A stretch of DNA of 64,000 nt from Pseudomonas cerasi (GCF_900074915.1 NZ_LT222316.1:1-64000), one strand, 5' to 3'. Counted from the stretch's first letter, positions 48,255 to 57,778 are shown. The notes: generated by a model not told the origin, from the letters alone. Numbers and translations are program-made.

Positions 48255-48513
48255 GCTCTGACTCAACCTTAACTAACTGAATAACGCTGTCGGGGTGTCG
48301 GGGCGGAGCCCTGATCCGGGTTTTGTCGGATGGACCGCGTGCGGGCCGTCCGTACAAAACATTTCCGGTCAATATCTTAAACCGTCTTTACACCTTTTAA
48401 ATACCATATTACCCTAAAGCGGGCAAGAGCGCTGCGGGGGTGGTTGGGGCCCGAAATTCGAGCAGGCTCTCCAGACCTTTGAAAAGCGCAGGACACGTAA
48501 GGGGCTGATTTTC
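48255..48513. other. Probable origin of transfer (oriT)
   Basis: No gene fits here, directly upstream of nikA, where IncI oriTs lie. It contains dyads (GGGC-GGA-GCCC at ~48301-48311; GGAC...GTCC at ~48332-48351) next to TGATCCGG on the plus strand and CATCCGAC on the minus strand. These are only loosely like the MOB-P nick core ATCCTG. 48361-48420 is AT-rich. The nick position is not determined. Confidence 0.55.
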
Positions 48514-48858
48514 ATGGCAAAGACAAGGCTGTACACCCAGCATGATCTGGCTGCGGCCCGAGAGTTTCTGGACGGCCTCCCCTCGCTGAAGGTGGACAAG
48601 TTCCAGCGCTTTGGGCCTGAAGCGTCAGTCAGCGAAAAACTGTACGCGGCCCTGCACGATGAAGACTTTACCCTCACGGATATTTTGCACTTCCTGGAAA
48701 AGCATGGATTCAGCTCGACGGTAGACAAACTGCGCACGATGCGTAGAGTGATGTTCACGCTTGACATTGATCAGCCTGAATCCCGTGACCCATCACGGTG
48801 TATTGATATCAGCAGAATGCGGGTGCATACGTGGATAAAAAGAAAAAAATCACGCTAG
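48514..48858 (+). CDS. Small leading-region protein, paralogue 1 (MobC-like annotation group)
   Basis: 114 residues, AAGGGG upstream. The N-terminal half follows the same pattern as the next two genes: K-x-YTQHDLAAAREFLDGLPSL ... SEKLYAALHDEDFTLTDILH. Relatives in Pseudomonas plasmids are, as I recall, often labelled mobilisation protein MobC; biochemical role unknown. A DNA-binding accessory role near oriT is inference. Confidence 0.62.
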   Translation: MAKTRLYTQHDLAAAREFLDGLPSLKVDKFQRFGPEASVSEKLYAALHDEDFTLTDILHFLEKHGFSSTVDKLRTMRRVMFTLDIDQPESRDPSRCIDISRMRVHTWIKRKKSR

Positions 48859-49112
48859 ATCAGGTAGAGGTCGCCAGGCGAGCTCTTGCGGCTTTGCCGG
48901 ACCTCAGTCAGGACAGAATGTCGAAAGGTCAATTTCTGAGCGCGCTTGCGGATAGATTTCACACGTTGTCTCAAGAAAAGGGATACTCACTGCTGGCCAT
49001 ACAAGAAGCCCTCAGAACAATAGGTGTGAGAACATGCCCTGCACGTATTGCGTTGCTGGTAACTGAATACGCCAGACGGTCAAAGAAACGAGAGCACGGC
49101 TCAAAGCACTAA
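48831..49112 (+). CDS. Small leading-region protein, paralogue 2
   Basis: 93 residues from GTG 48831, overlapping paralogue 1 by 28 bases, so probably translationally coupled. ITLDQVEVARRALAALPDLS ... GYSLLAIQEALRTIGVRTCP repeats the layout of its neighbours: a basic start, a helix, LPDLS, then a predicted HTH-like helix pair and a basic tail. Confidence 0.62.
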   Translation: MDKKKKITLDQVEVARRALAALPDLSQDRMSKGQFLSALADRFHTLSQEKGYSLLAIQEALRTIGVRTCPARIALLVTEYARRSKKREHGSKH

Positions 49113-49155
49113 CTTAATGTAGAGTAACCCATCAGTACATCAGGATACCAAGCCT

Positions 49156-49434
49156 ATGGCCAAGCAGAAAACATTCACCCAACAAGACCTGGAAGCCGCC
49201 CGTCAAAAACTGGCCGATCTGCCAGACCTGAGCAAGGACAAAATGAGCCAGGCCGAAGTGCTACAGTCGCTCAAAGAACAAATCGTTGAGCTGTGTTCGG
49301 CCAAGGGTTACTCCGTCTCGGAGGTTAAACAGGCTCTCGCTGATGTTGGTCTGAACGTGAGTGTTCGGGAAATTACCGACCTGACCACTAAGCGCAAACG
49401 TGCGGCACCTCGGGCGAAGCCTCAGGTTGCCTGA
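49156..49434 (+). CDS. Small leading-region protein, paralogue 3
   Basis: 92 residues; FTQQDLEAARQKLADLPDLS ... GYSVSEVKQALADVGLNVSV closely parallels paralogue 2 (LPDLSKDKMS versus LPDLSQDRMS). A strongly basic C-terminus (TTKRKRAAPRAKP) suits nucleic-acid binding. Followed by a terminator at 49451-49482. Confidence 0.65.
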   Translation: MAKQKTFTQQDLEAARQKLADLPDLSKDKMSQAEVLQSLKEQIVELCSAKGYSVSEVKQALADVGLNVSVREITDLTTKRKRAAPRAKPQVA

Positions 49435-49450
49435 GCGCTCAAAGCCAGCC

Positions 49451-49482
49451 AAAAAAAAAGCCCCACATCGAGGGGCTTTTTT
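49451..49482. terminator. Bidirectional intrinsic terminator
   Basis: A9-run, AGCCCC, short loop, GGGGCT, T6-run. It ends the three-gene plus-strand cluster and the convergent minus-strand gene at 49501. Confidence 0.8.
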
Positions 49483-49500
49483 GTTCCAAGGCAGCCGTCT

Positions 49501-49701
49501 TCAATCAGTGTAAAGATAATCAGCAAGATCGATTTTTTCCGATTGACCATCCATACCGGTGACAAAAAATGTACACGCGCTGTCTGGTTCGCCGTCAGCG
49601 ATACGTGCCTGGAAGAAACGCTGTGCGACGTCAAGGGCGGCTTCTTTATGTGCGCCTACCGCTTCAGTGTAGATGGTCCAGGTGACTACGTAGCCGTTCA
49701 T
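49501..49701 (-). CDS. Small hypothetical protein
   Basis: 66 residues from ATG 49701 (AAGGATG upstream), MNGYVVTWTIYTEAVGAHKE..., with a C-terminus FFVTGMDGQSEKIDLADYLY. The frame continues upstream to the IS21 edge, but no start there has a ribosome site. Before the insertion it probably followed the DUF932 gene in one transcript. Unknown function. Confidence 0.55.
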   Translation of the reverse strand: MNGYVVTWTIYTEAVGAHKEAALDVAQRFFQARIADGEPDSACTFFVTGMDGQSEKIDLADYLYTD

Positions 49702-49792
49702 TATCTTCATCCTTACGTTGATGTCAGAGTTGGGCGCCGCCAACTGTCAACGCCAACTAAAAAGTGACCCCCTTCCGTGCTAAATCGCCAAC

Positions 49793-51621
<1,829 letters not shown>

Positions 51622-51728
51622 ATTGGCAGCTCAAAGCCGCCAGTTTTACCCAGGGGGGTCAATTCTAGGTTGGCGTTAGGGGGTCATTTTTACAGTGGCG
51701 GTGACAGCCAACGCCCAGTTGTGTTGAA

Positions 51729-52565
51729 TTAAGCGGCTTTTCTGTGCTCACCCATAGCCTGCGCAAGTACCCACAAGGCCCGGTTCAGTTTCACGTCCTG
51801 ATCAATCCCATTGACCGCTCGCGTGGTCGTGCGTCGGCCTTGCTTGTTACGCCCGGTCAAACCGCCTTTGATGGTGTTTTCCTGGACTCGATTGAAGGTG
51901 GTCCAAAGGTCGCTGCTACGGTCCTCCCGACGGCGTGGCATGAGCAACTGGGACGGGGTAACAGGCGCAGGTCCTTCTGCCGGATCGTAGCGATACGCCA
52001 AGGCAGCCAATGCGAAAGCCTCTTGCTCGTCCTGGTCTAATTGTTGATGCTTCATGTCAGCGGTGATGTGGTCGATCTGTTCGAAATGCTTCAACACTTC
52101 GAAGGCGCCTTCGATCACGTCATGCACCACATCACCACGACCGCTGTGTCGCACTTTCTGGTCAGCGGCAACGTCTCCCAGTACCAGTCCATTTGCACAC
52201 ACGAAACGGAATTTTCCTCCAATCATCTGATAGCTGCTGCTGCCATCGTGGCTGTTGAGCAGGATGACTTCGTTGGCTTCCTGGTCCAGGATCTGGCTCG
52301 CATGGCGCAGGCGCAGCATGTGCTTGGTGTGCTCACGTTTGCCCTGGTCACGCACGCGTGTCTGACAGGCCATGAATGGTTCAAATCCTTCGGCGCGCAG
52401 CGCATCAAGTACCTGCACGGTCGGGATATACAGATAACGTGCCGACCTACTGTCGTGCGCTTCTTCGGCGAAGATGGAAGGCACATAGTGGGCGATCTGA
52501 TCGTTGCTCAGTGCGACGTCACTGCGGATCATGCATGGGTTACGGAAGTTGCTGGACATACGCAT
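51729..52565 (-). CDS. DUF932-family plasmid protein
   Basis: 278 residues from ATG 52565 (AGGAGA upstream); the longer open frame overlaps the preceding gene. Contains YLYIPTVQVLDALRAEGFEP, SSYQMIGGKFRFVCANGLVL and a C-terminal SQLLMPRRREDRSSDLWTTF, the pattern of DUF932 proteins common on plasmids and ICEs and often in leading regions. Biochemical role not established. Probably co-transcribed with 52612-52989. Confidence 0.8.
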   Translation of the reverse strand: MRMSSNFRNPCMIRSDVALSNDQIAHYVPSIFAEEAHDSRSARYLYIPTVQVLDALRAEGFEPFMACQTRVRDQGKREHTKHMLRLRHASQILDQEANEVILLNSHDGSSSYQMIGGKFRFVCANGLVLGDVAADQKVRHSGRGDVVHDVIEGAFEVLKHFEQIDHITADMKHQQLDQDEQEAFALAALAYRYDPAEGPAPVTPSQLLMPRRREDRSSDLWTTFNRVQENTIKGGLTGRNKQGRRTTTRAVNGIDQDVKLNRALWVLAQAMGEHRKAA

Positions 52566-52611
52566 ATTTTTTCTCCTGGTGTAGCGCCCGGCCTGACGGG
52601 CGTAAGCGGGG

Positions 52612-52989
52612 TTAAGCGGCGAAAAGGTCGCCCTGGCGGTCGGCGTAGCTGCACCAGCGGGCAAACGATTCGTTGCCGCACCAGGTCTGAATTTTTTCCA
52701 CGAAGCCTTCACGACGCGCTGTGGTGATTAGCTCGGCGATCACCTCGGCCGAGTCACCCATTTCAAAGCAGTTGTCGAACTGGCGTTCGCCCAGGCCTTC
52801 GAAACCGTTGTCCCAAAGTTCATACCGGACTATGGCGTCTGCCAGGTCATGCTTGAACGTCAGCACCAGGAACTCGACGCGGGCATTGAACTTGTGTACC
52901 TGGCGACTCAGTTTCAGCAGCTTTTTGCAGATCTCGACCTGACCGCTTGTGAAGCGCTTCATCAGCTGTTGCTTTGCTTGTCTGTTCAT
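52612..52989 (-). CDS. Hypothetical protein upstream of the DUF932 gene
   Basis: 125 residues, AGAGGTGAG before the ATG. Basic N-terminus, then VEFLVLTFKHDLADAIVRYE and an aromatic C-terminus (GFVEKIQTWCGNESFARWCS). Not recognised. First gene after the structured region at 53001-53410, hence probably the promoter-proximal gene of that operon. Confidence 0.65.
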   Translation of the reverse strand: MNRQAKQQLMKRFTSGQVEICKKLLKLSRQVHKFNARVEFLVLTFKHDLADAIVRYELWDNGFEGLGERQFDNCFEMGDSAEVIAELITTARREGFVEKIQTWCGNESFARWCSYADRQGDLFAA

Positions 52990-53000
52990 TTCGTCTCACC

Positions 53001-53410
53001 TCTGTGCCGGCTTTGCTGAGTGCCTTTCGCCGATGCGCTTAGGTCGATCGGGCGCATAGGTGCATGACAAGGGCGCGATGCGAGGCCGCAGCTAAGGGAG
53101 CGAAGCGAGTCTGAACGGGGGAGTGTCGCGGGCGCAGCCGAACCCTTGTCAGGTGCCGCGCTCGATCTACCGTCAAGCGCACGGCGAAAGGTGCGCAGCA
53201 AAGCCTGCAGGTGATACGGGAGGTACAGGCAGCGACGGCAAGCGGAGCGCGCAGGCCGAGAGGCCGGAGGCGTTAGAGCCGGCTTGCCGGCGAGGATTGA
53301 AGCCCGAAGGGTCGAGACGGGCCGGCTTCATGGCCTGGCTCGATGCGCAGCACGAAAGCCCGGCCCTGAGCGCAGCGAGGGGAACGCTCGTCAGGGTGGA
53401 GCAATGATCA
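53001..53410 (-). promoter_or_regulatory. GC-rich, highly structured noncoding region upstream of DUF932 genes
   Basis: About 400 bases without a credible gene but dense in pairing. Stems: ATGCGC/GCGCAT (53033-53057); TGACAAGGG/CCCTTGTCA (53065-53073 with 53143-53151); GGCC-GAGA-GGCC (53254-53265); GCCGG-CTTG-CCGGC (53278-53291); CCCTGAGCG with CGCTCGTCAGGG (53364-53396). It could be a long structured RNA leader, or a single-strand DNA promoter/initiator used when this leading-region strand enters a recipient. Strand is given for the downstream operon. Confidence 0.55.
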
Positions 53411-53423
53411 AACCAGGTATGCC

Positions 53424-53867
53424 TCAGGTGGACAGAGCGTTCTCCTCCCCCATTGCTCGATCTGGCTCGAGCGATTCAACTTGTCTGATCGTAGCTCCTG
53501 CAGCTGCAGAACAAGTCGAACCGCCGATGTCGCTCGAGTGATCAGGGGAAGCATCCAATCGCGCTTTGATGCGCGCCATGAGTCTGTGTACCACCTGCCT
53601 TGTTAATCCCGCATCAGCAGCCGCTTCTGCAACGCTCGCCCCCATCACCAGGACGAGCCTGGCTGCATGCAGAGATTTTGCGGAATAGGCTCGGTGCCCA
53701 CTGCTGCATGACATAAACGTCACCACTCGCTCAAACGCGTGTGGATTCATCAATGCGCACTGCGATGTAGGACTGATCAACCGTATGAGCTGAGCTATTT
53801 GGGTTGGAGTGAAGGTTTGCTGGATCTGTGAAGCTGTGGCCAAAACCATATCATCACGGACGGACAT
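53424..53867 (-). CDS. TrfB/KorA-like repressor
   Basis: 147 residues. The C-terminal half holds an HTH, ARLVLVMGASVAEAAADAGL followed by TRQVVHRLMARIKAR, of the TrfB (KorA) kind that controls plasmid genes. The N-terminal ~60 residues have a second helical part (SQIQQTFTPTQIAQLIRLIS). Two TGTAGCTACA-like palindromes lie just upstream, suggesting autoregulation; more lie near the toxin-antitoxin and resolvase genes. Confidence 0.7.
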   Translation of the reverse strand: MSVRDDMVLATASQIQQTFTPTQIAQLIRLISPTSQCALMNPHAFERVVTFMSCSSGHRAYSAKSLHAARLVLVMGASVAEAAADAGLTRQVVHRLMARIKARLDASPDHSSDIGGSTCSAAAGATIRQVESLEPDRAMGEENALST

Positions 53868-53901
53868 TAGATAATTCCAGTAAATCTATTATGTCATCAC
53901 A

Positions 53902-53959
53902 TGTAACTACACTTGATTAAACTTGTAAATTGTAATTAGCGTCACCACATGTAGCTACT
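53902..53959. promoter_or_regulatory. Two TGTARYTACA operators before the KorA-like gene
   Basis: TGTAACTACA at 53902-53911 and TGTAGCTACT at 53950-53959, 48 bp apart in the promoter region of the repressor gene. The dyad differs from but resembles the IncP KorA operator in its central TAGCTA core. 53960-54150 holds no other feature. Confidence 0.55.
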
Positions 53960-54154
53960 TCTGTCCTAGGCCCACCGTTCGCCGCAGGGTCAAGCTGAAC
54001 GAGTCGTTCATGCCTGCTATACCAGGAGGGAGTTCAGGTTTGCACCGCTGATGGGAACATAGGCTTGCGATTCAGCCGGTCTCCACCGCCGGTGGGAATT
54101 CGCTGTAGGCCTTTCACAGGTTGGACCGATGATCAGAAATGATGCGCGATTACT

Positions 54155-54206
54155 TGTAGTTACTTGCGAAAGGGCCCAGAATTAGCGTAGTAACAATGTA
54201 GCTACA
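54155..54206. promoter_or_regulatory. Two TGTARYTACA operators before the toxin-antitoxin operon
   Basis: TGTAGTTAC at 54155-54163 and the perfect dyad TGTAGCTACA at 54197-54206, just upstream of the antitoxin start at 54229. The second lies between a likely promoter and the ribosome site AAAGGTG. Confidence 0.55.
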
Positions 54207-54228
54207 AACAGCATTGAAAGGTGATATT

Positions 54229-54558
54229 ATGACAGCACTACTGAAAAGTACCGACGTGCGTTGCCGCATCGAAGAAGATTTGAAAGAGCGAGCTACTGCA
54301 GTGCTGAGCGCTTGCGGCCTGAGCCTGAGCGATGCGATGCGTCTCTTTCTTCGTCAAGTTGTGGAAACCAGGGGGCTCCCTTTTGAAGTGAAGGCGCCTT
54401 CCGAGAAAACGGCTCGAGCTTTGGCTCAAGCCCGTGAGATCCGCAGTCGGTTCGACTCGATTGACGAATTGTTCGAGGATCTAGATGGCAAAGAAGCCCG
54501 CAAGACCGGCAAATCTAAAGCGCGCCCCGTTGCCAAAGAGAACGGCGTACACGCCTGA
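54229..54558 (+). CDS. RelB/DinJ-family antitoxin
   Basis: 109 residues from ATG 54229 (GGTG upstream). The N-terminal ribbon-helix-helix (TDVRCRIEEDLKERATAVLS; LSLSDAMRLFLRQVVETRGL) is typical RelB/DinJ, followed by a toxin-wrapping helix (ALAQAREIRSRFDSIDELFE) and a Lys-rich tail. It would neutralise the YafQ-like toxin and repress the operon. Overlaps the toxin gene by 74 bases. Confidence 0.87.
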   Translation: MTALLKSTDVRCRIEEDLKERATAVLSACGLSLSDAMRLFLRQVVETRGLPFEVKAPSEKTARALAQAREIRSRFDSIDELFEDLDGKEARKTGKSKARPVAKENGVHA

Positions 54559-54805
54559 ATTTAAGAAATCATGGAAGCGGCACAATGATGCCGGCCGGCA
54601 GCCTATGACCGAAGCCAGGGATGTGATGAGAATGCTTTGGGAGGGTGATACGTTGCCGGCTCAGTACCTAGATCACGAATTGCAAGGCGAATGGGCGGGT
54701 AACCGAGAATGCCATATCCGAGGAGATTTCTTACTGGTCTACCAGGTTACGAAAACAGATGTGATTTTTGTTGATATAGGCACTCATGCAGAGCTGTTCA
54801 AATGA
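54485..54805 (+). CDS. YafQ/RelE-family mRNA endonuclease toxin
   Basis: 106 residues. After a basic N-terminal extension come AYTPEFKKSWKRHNDAGR, then DHELQGEWAGNRECHIRGDF and the C-terminal GTHAELF. The His, Asp/Trp-containing HELxGEW..RECHI and last His match YafQ catalytic positions. With the antitoxin it forms a plasmid-addiction module. A start inside the antitoxin frame is forced, since the next Met is far inside the fold. Confidence 0.88.
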   Translation: MAKKPARPANLKRAPLPKRTAYTPEFKKSWKRHNDAGRQPMTEARDVMRMLWEGDTLPAQYLDHELQGEWAGNRECHIRGDFLLVYQVTKTDVIFVDIGTHAELFK

Positions 54806-55002
54806 CCCCGCTGCGGCGGTTTCTTTATGCCTGTGGAATGGCCCGCGAGCGCACCATGACAGCAGACCGGAGCAGGCCGACTCGCGATCAGTGTCGGAAT
54901 TAGCAATCAACGGAACCACTTTAGGCCTATCTGTGCGGTGCAATGCCGCCTTATGACGTTTATGACAGCTTGCCTAAGATTTTGGCTAGATTCGTCATCA
55001 CT

Positions 55003-55063
55003 TGTCGCTACATTTGTTCAGTTACGTCCTCAACCTATTTTGTCACCAGTTGTAGCTACTACA
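55003..55063. promoter_or_regulatory. Two TGTNGCTACA operators before the second resolvase
   Basis: TGTCGCTACA at 55003-55012 and TGTAGCTACT(ACA) at 55051-55063. They fall in the 390-bp gap between the toxin and the resolvase (54806-55191), which otherwise shows no gene. A res site for the resolvase probably lies at 55115-55190. Confidence 0.5.
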
Positions 55064-55191
55064 AATGTCAATATAGGGTCTACCCCAAGTGACACGAAAA
55101 TCAGCACGACCCGATTTCAGCTTTGCGCACTTAACGCACACCCAATTTGATACAATCATTTGACTACACCCAAAATGAGACGGATCTACTG

Positions 55192-55812
55192 ATGTTCATT
55201 CGTGCATACCTTCGAGCATCGACCGATGACCAGGACGCAAGTCGAGCGCGCGATTATTTGGAAACGTTTGTCTCCGGCTACGGCAAGGCCATCGCATCGT
55301 GCTACATGGAAAATGCCAGTGGCAGCCATGCCGACCGCCCGGAATTAATCCGACTACTCAAAGATGCTCGCCGAGGTGACGTGCTGCTGGTGGAAAGCAT
55401 CGATCGGCTGTCGCGGATGGATGACCAGGCTTGGCGATCCCTCAAAACAGCAATCGATAACCGAGGCATACGGATCGTCTCTGTGGATCTGCCTACCAGT
55501 CATCAAGGCATGACGGCCCAGTCGGGGGACGAGTTCACCGACCGCATGCTGGCGGCCATCAACTACATGATGATCGATATGATGGCCGCGATTGCCAGGA
55601 AGGACTATCAGCAAAGAAGACTGCGCCAGGCACAAGGGATTGAGAAGGCAAGAGCTTCAGGCGTCTACAAAGGCAGACCCGTAGACGCAGAACTGCGTAA
55701 CCGAGTGCGTGAGCTGCTGGCTGCGGGTCTCGGAATCCGCGCCGTAGCGAGGCATGCTGCGTGTTCAACTACGACCGTCATGAAGGTCCGCGACGAGCTG
55801 GCGCAACGTTAG
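55192..55812 (+). CDS. Serine resolvase, backbone copy
   Basis: 206 residues from ATG 55192: FIRAYLRASTDDQDASRARD with the catalytic Ser, SGSHADRPELIRLL, ESIDRLSRMDD, and a C-terminal HTH (LLAAGLGIRAVARHAACSTT). Related to, but clearly different from, the resolvase duplicated at 5870 and 60077. As part of the stability region it probably resolves plasmid multimers. Confidence 0.85.
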   Translation: MFIRAYLRASTDDQDASRARDYLETFVSGYGKAIASCYMENASGSHADRPELIRLLKDARRGDVLLVESIDRLSRMDDQAWRSLKTAIDNRGIRIVSVDLPTSHQGMTAQSGDEFTDRMLAAINYMMIDMMAAIARKDYQQRRLRQAQGIEKARASGVYKGRPVDAELRNRVRELLAAGLGIRAVARHAACSTTTVMKVRDELAQR

Positions 55813-55837
55813 TCGGTTAAGGCCAATAGGCACTGAC

Positions 55838-56134
55838 CTACTCATCGTCACGAAGCACCCAGCCCGCTTTTGAAAAAGCCCACCGGGTCAGGACGAGGCT
55901 ATCAAGGGGGTCATACGGGCGGTTGTCCCAGTCGTGGCTTGAGATGTTCACCCTTCTAGCATTTTTGATCAGTGTTCCTGTGTGCCCTCCCCGGGAAATC
56001 AATTGGACTGAATCATCTGACTGTCGCTCGAATTCGATCCGAACCAGGATGGGATAGTCATACCCATTGCCTTTGGCCTGAAGCGGCTCAGTACTGGTTA
56101 TGAACCCCATGGCGGGGGTAGGAATCGCGTTCAT
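55838..56134 (-). CDS. Hypothetical protein
   Basis: 98 residues, MNAIPTPAMGFITSTEPLQA..., beta-rich (LVRIEFERQSDDSVQLISRG), no signals. First of several small minus-strand genes lying downstream of CsrA and DksA-like genes and possibly in their operon. Not recognised. Confidence 0.55.
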   Translation of the reverse strand: MNAIPTPAMGFITSTEPLQAKGNGYDYPILVRIEFERQSDDSVQLISRGGHTGTLIKNARRVNISSHDWDNRPYDPLDSLVLTRWAFSKAGWVLRDDE

Positions 56135-56144
56135 AGAATGTTCC

Positions 56145-56366
56145 TTAGCCCTTTGGCTCTGCAGCGGCCCATTGGATATAAGCGCTTTCGATCAACCACG
56201 TAGCATCAGCTGCTGTGGGTACAGGATTGAGCGCTATTTGAGCCAGCTTTTTTTCTATCCACGTCAGCAGTGCGGTACGTCCTGCCGGACAAGGCATCAA
56301 ATCGCGCTCCAAATGGTTGGCAAGCTCTGAGATCGCCACATCGCGCTCGACACTTTCTGCAGTCAT
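56145..56366 (-). CDS. Hypothetical protein
   Basis: 73 residues, helical, MTAESVERDVAISELANHLE... ending IESAYIQWAAAEPKG. CAGGAG precedes the ATG. Ten bases before the next gene, so likely co-transcribed. Not recognised. Confidence 0.55.
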   Translation of the reverse strand: MTAESVERDVAISELANHLERDLMPCPAGRTALLTWIEKKLAQIALNPVPTAADATWLIESAYIQWAAAEPKG

Positions 56367-56400
56367 CGCAATTCTCCTGGATCACTTCGCTGCGGCTACT

Positions 56401-56817
56401 TTACTGGGCCGCTTGGCGTTGGTGTATTCCCTTGGCCTCCAGCACACGCATCGATTCGACCGAGTACAACGACTCGGGGACCAGTAGCAGGCGTTTTAGG
56501 CCTATGGCCTCGCCAGTTTCCTGACAAAAACCGTAGTCGCCCAGAGCGAGAATTTCCAGGGACTTAAGCACATGGCTCAACGTCTGTCTGTCCCTTTCTA
56601 TCATGCTTGCTGCCACTGCTCTGTTTTCCTCATCGGAAGCGAAGTCTGCTTCGTCCGGGTGACGCTCGATCTGGCAACTGGCCTGACAGCTGAGCAAGCG
56701 ATCACGAAGCTCTGCGGCTTTAACCTCCAACCGATCTTTGAAAAAGGCCAGTTGGTCTACGCTCATGTACTCGTCCTCAGCTTGATCCAGCAGCAGCTCA
56801 ACGCTCATCAATGCCAT
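56401..56817 (-). CDS. DksA2-like (zinc-less) RNA polymerase regulator
   Basis: 138 residues from ATG 56817 (AGGAG upstream). EYMSVDQLAFFKDRLEVKAA, a coiled coil, EENRAVAASMIERDRQTLSH and GDYGFCQETGEAIGLKRLLL follow DksA closely. Only one of the four zinc cysteines remains (C in FCQE; the second pair is replaced by SLYSVES). Pseudomonas DksA2 also lacks a full zinc site. It would act with ppGpp on transcription. Confidence 0.75.
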   Translation of the reverse strand: MALMSVELLLDQAEDEYMSVDQLAFFKDRLEVKAAELRDRLLSCQASCQIERHPDEADFASDEENRAVAASMIERDRQTLSHVLKSLEILALGDYGFCQETGEAIGLKRLLLVPESLYSVESMRVLEAKGIHQRQAAQ

Positions 56818-56852
56818 CTTGTGCTCCTGATATGGTTGGTCATTCAAACTTC

Positions 56853-57077
56853 CTACCGAGTGACCAACGAGCGCCACCGGCGCTTATGAGTAATAACAGG
56901 ACCAGGCTTGCCATCGGTCATTTCGTTATCAACGTTTCTGCTCTGGGCCTCGACGGCATCTGGAGCTTCAATCTGGATACGTACATCCCCAGTATCCTCT
57001 GAAACGCTTAGGACTTGGATCTGAATTCCTTCGCCAATCATAATATTTTCACCTTCGCGGCGAGTCAGAAGGAGCAT
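56853..57077 (-). CDS. CsrA/RsmA-like RNA-binding regulator, atypical
   Basis: 74 residues from ATG 57077 (GAGGAAA upstream). MLLLTRREGENIMIGEGIQI and VRIQIEAPDAV keep the CsrA core (L4, R6, R7, E10). There is a two-residue insertion in the middle loop. Where E. coli CsrA has the RNA-contacting Arg44, this protein has Ser, with Arg next to it. The C-terminal tail is longer and basic. Target specificity is probably altered. Next to the DksA-like gene. Confidence 0.8.
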   Translation of the reverse strand: MLLLTRREGENIMIGEGIQIQVLSVSEDTGDVRIQIEAPDAVEAQSRNVDNEMTDGKPGPVITHKRRWRSLVTR

Positions 57078-57281
57078 ACGATTTTCCTCTTTCCATGGAC
57101 AACTGGGCCAGCGCTCTGTCTCTGGCTTAAAACAGCGATGTAAGGAGCAATCAAAGGACAGCCACTGCCGCTGTAGGCGTTTTTCGCTCGATCCGCTAGC
57201 ATCCATACAATGGATAACGAACCTCATCCCAAGCATGAGGACGGCCAGCAACGTCTCACAATTATTGCAAAGGAATTTTCC

Positions 57282-57713
57282 ATGCTGAAATCTATTCTTT
57301 TCCACGTCACACCGAAACTGCAAAAACTTGAAGCTATCGCTCTTTCCTGCGGCGTAATTCTTCTTTTTGGTTACGTCCTGATCTCCATGATTTTACATCT
57401 CATGGACGTGGAAATTGAGCAGTCGCGTCTCGTTGATGGAATCGGGCCGTTTATCTTCATTGCAATAGTAATCAGCTCAGTGTGCATGTTGCTACACATG
57501 ATGATTAAGGCAAGCCCCATACAGATCGAGGCACAGATAACTGTCGAAGGCAAAAAATTGACGGAGGCGCAATCCAAAGCCGTTCGGATTGCCTTGAGGG
57601 AGCTTAGTAATGCAGGGCAGACAATAGTTCAAAGCGACGCTCTTGCGCCCGAAGGTGCTCATGCCAGCGCGCCTCGGGCAGCGGAGGTACTCAAACTGAT
57701 TATGCAGAAGTGA
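57282..57713 (+). CDS. Two-helix membrane protein, unknown
   Basis: 143 residues from ATG 57282 (AAGGA upstream). Two membrane helices (LEAIALSCGVILLFGYVLIS; FIFIAIVISSVCMLLHMMIK) and a cytoplasmic C-terminal domain with KLTEAQSKAVRIALRELSNA. Divergent from csrA with a ~200-bp gap. Not recognised. Confidence 0.6.
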   Translation: MLKSILFHVTPKLQKLEAIALSCGVILLFGYVLISMILHLMDVEIEQSRLVDGIGPFIFIAIVISSVCMLLHMMIKASPIQIEAQITVEGKKLTEAQSKAVRIALRELSNAGQTIVQSDALAPEGAHASAPRAAEVLKLIMQK

Positions 57714-57778
57714 TTTGCCAATAGTACTTAAAGGTGACCCGCTCTCACGTTTTAGCCCGGCACACAGTTGTAACAGCG

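Noticed and set aside
48267..48420. An exact nick site in oriT
   Set aside because: TGATCCGG (plus) and CATCCGAC (minus) are both imperfect matches to the MOB-P core, and the sequence alone does not decide between them.
53123..53407. A 94-residue plus-strand ORF in the structured tract
   Set aside because: Its translation is low-complexity Arg/Gly/Glu text without a ribosome site; the base pairing explains the sequence better.
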